The notes under the pieces are model-generated. The model did not search any database and was not told where the DNA came from. It was given only the letters and a program-made list of their open reading frames with translations. 7,022 nt of DNA, from assembly GCA_026415535.1 (NCBI GenBank), contig JAOAGX010000112.1:1-7022 (forward strand), given 5' to 3'. Position numbers and translations under genes: made by a program. This document shows, one piece after another, positions 6,152 to 7,022 of this stretch. Origin of the DNA: Armatimonadota bacterium (lineage in GTDB: Bacteria > Armatimonadota > UBA5829). Every line of letters starts with the position of its first letter. The first letter of the stretch is position 1.

Positions 6152-7003
6152 CTATTTGGTGCAGAGTTGCACGAAGCAGGCGTCGTTTGGTCCGAGGCTT
6201 GGCACGATGACTGTAATCTCACTGCCGAACAACGGTCGAACGGTATCCTGGATAACCTGCGGCTCGGGCAGATGCTCCCAACCAATATCTGGAATACGCT
6301 CGACCCTGACGCGAACTTCGTCGCGTAAGGCCTTCATTCGGTTCAGGTTAACAAATCGTATTCGAACATCTAGCTTCGCTTGACCGTTGCAGCCGATTAG
6401 CGTGGCCACTTGATTCTTTGCGTCGTCTCTGCCTGCAATCGCGCGGATGTCCGAGCATGCTTCGGTTTGCACTAGAACCCCTGTTAAGTCGGCATAACGT
6501 CTGTAAACCCACCAGGTCGAGCGCGGCTTTTTCCCTTTAGGAGTCAGGATACCGTCCAAGGAGTCGGTGAAGCAGCCGTAGACACCCTTTTCTTCGTCTT
6601 CCCAACAGGCGTGAGCAGCGCTCTCAATGTCGGCTTCTTCGACCGCCCATAAGTACTGTGCAGTCGGACCTGGTTTAGTGAGATGGTGGCCGCCGATGAT
6701 CTCGTTCAGGCTGAAACGCTTGATCCGTATGCCGTTCTTTTTCAAGAAAGCACGGAGCTCGGACGCATGGGCAGGAATCTCACGAGGGTCGTTGAACTCG
6801 TGCCACGAAACGATGTCGGGCAGAACGTCATTAGATTTCGCCCACAGTAGAAATCGTTGCAGCCACTCAGCGTTGTAGCTACAAATGCTCGGGCCTACGA
6901 TTTCGGCCTTTGGATCGGAAGATCGGATCCTCCTAACGGTTCGTCGCCACATTTCCAGGTAACTGTCATAGTCCCGCGCCCAGTACTCTGCGAGGTTCGG
7001 CTC
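6152..7003 (-). CDS. Glycoside hydrolase, GH39-like clan A, 5'-truncated
   Basis: Only the last 283 residues are present; the start lies off the contig, and the apparent GTG start further right comes from adapter sequence. The first genuine codon encodes Glu of EPNLAEYW, which fits the W-N-E-P-N motif whose Glu is the acid/base in clan A (TIM-barrel) retaining glycosidases. Downstream come DYDSYLEMWRRTVRRIRSSD, IVGPS (residues 35-39), LPDIVSWHEFND (61-72) and RFSLNEIIGG, whose E101 (6701-6703) is the likely nucleophile. This order and spacing match GH39/GH5-type beta-strands 4-7. From about residue 185 on, a beta-rich C-terminal region follows (VQTEACSDIRAIAGR...). It would hydrolyse a plant or microbial polysaccharide or oligosaccharide, possibly xyloside-like. 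Family and substrate are inferred from motifs. The gene converges with rpoD, so it is a separate transcript. Signal peptide and promoter are not visible. Confidence 0.75.
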   Translation of the reverse strand, partial: EPNLAEYWARDYDSYLEMWRRTVRRIRSSDPKAEIVGPSICSYNAEWLQRFLLWAKSNDVLPDIVSWHEFNDPREIPAHASELRAFLKKNGIRIKRFSLNEIIGGHHLTKPGPTAQYLWAVEEADIESAAHACWEDEEKGVYGCFTDSLDGILTPKGKKPRSTWWVYRRYADLTGVLVQTEACSDIRAIAGRDDAKNQVATLIGCNGQAKLDVRIRFVNLNRMKALRDEVRVRVERIPDIGWEHLPEPQVIQDTVRPLFGSEITVIVPSLGPNDACFVQLCTK

Positions 7004-7022
7004 CTGTCTCTTATACACATCT
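7004..7022. other. Nextera / Tn5 mosaic-end adapter sequence (contaminant)
   Basis: The final 19 bases, ctgtctcttatacacatct, are exactly the reverse complement of the Tn5 transposase mosaic end used in Nextera library construction. This is not genomic sequence. The two Nextera adapters share only these 19 bases and then differ, so an assembly graph would branch and stop exactly here, as observed. A gene call running through it begins MYKRQ, with GTG read from the adapter; those five residues should be removed from the glycosidase. Confidence 0.97.

Noticed and set aside
7004..7018. GTG start giving a 288-residue glycosidase
   Set aside because: The start codon and first five residues come from the Tn5 adapter; the gene is truncated.

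Overview
This window looks like a complete short assembly contig from a bacterium, probably from a metagenome, rather than a slice of a finished chromosome. Both ends show technical signatures. The first 77 bases are an exact copy of bases 1877-1953 and then switch abruptly into the middle of another gene. The last 19 bases are the Tn5 mosaic end used in Nextera libraries. Base composition is moderate (roughly 50-55% G+C by eye). Start codons include GTG, and Shine-Dalgarno sites are purine-rich (GAGGG, AAGGGAG). The mixture of a standard bacterial dnaG-rpoD pair, a TPR/Ig/NodB deacetylase and a clan-A glycoside hydrolase would suit an uncultured lineage such as Armatimonadota or a neighbouring phylum. 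That placement is a guess, and the two housekeeping proteins should settle it.

Layout, left to right. (1) 1-77 is a misjoined duplicate. (2) 78-1676 (+) is a 5'-truncated protein with TPR repeats, an Ig-like domain, another TPR and a C-terminal NodB polysaccharide deacetylase domain. (3) 1743-2639 (+) is an exported protein built from two related beta-rich units, with a Pro/Gly-rich insert in the first. (4) 2640-2763 is an intergenic region with a small hairpin and a good sigma-70-type promoter. (5) 2779-4593 (+) is dnaG (primase), and 4609-5718 (+) is rpoD (housekeeping sigma factor). They lie 15 bp apart as a reduced macromolecular-synthesis operon, without rpsU in view. (6) 5719-6151 is a 433-bp gap between convergent genes. 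It holds a GC-rich terminator hairpin, a degenerate 18-bp tandem repeat, a long imperfect palindrome of the dispersed family whose spurious translation reads HSERSEES...RFAQDD, and a small hairpin. (7) 6152-7003 (-) is the C-terminal part of a GH39-like glycoside hydrolase. It is cut exactly at its presumed catalytic NEP motif by the adapter.

Functionally, dnaG and rpoD supply replication priming and basal transcription. The left genes concern the envelope or cell-surface polysaccharide, and the right gene concerns carbohydrate breakdown. I found no convincing undescribed system. The most important observations are the two contig-end artefacts, because each creates a false gene boundary. The most interesting biology is the repeat cluster at 5880-6069 and the domain architecture of the first two genes.
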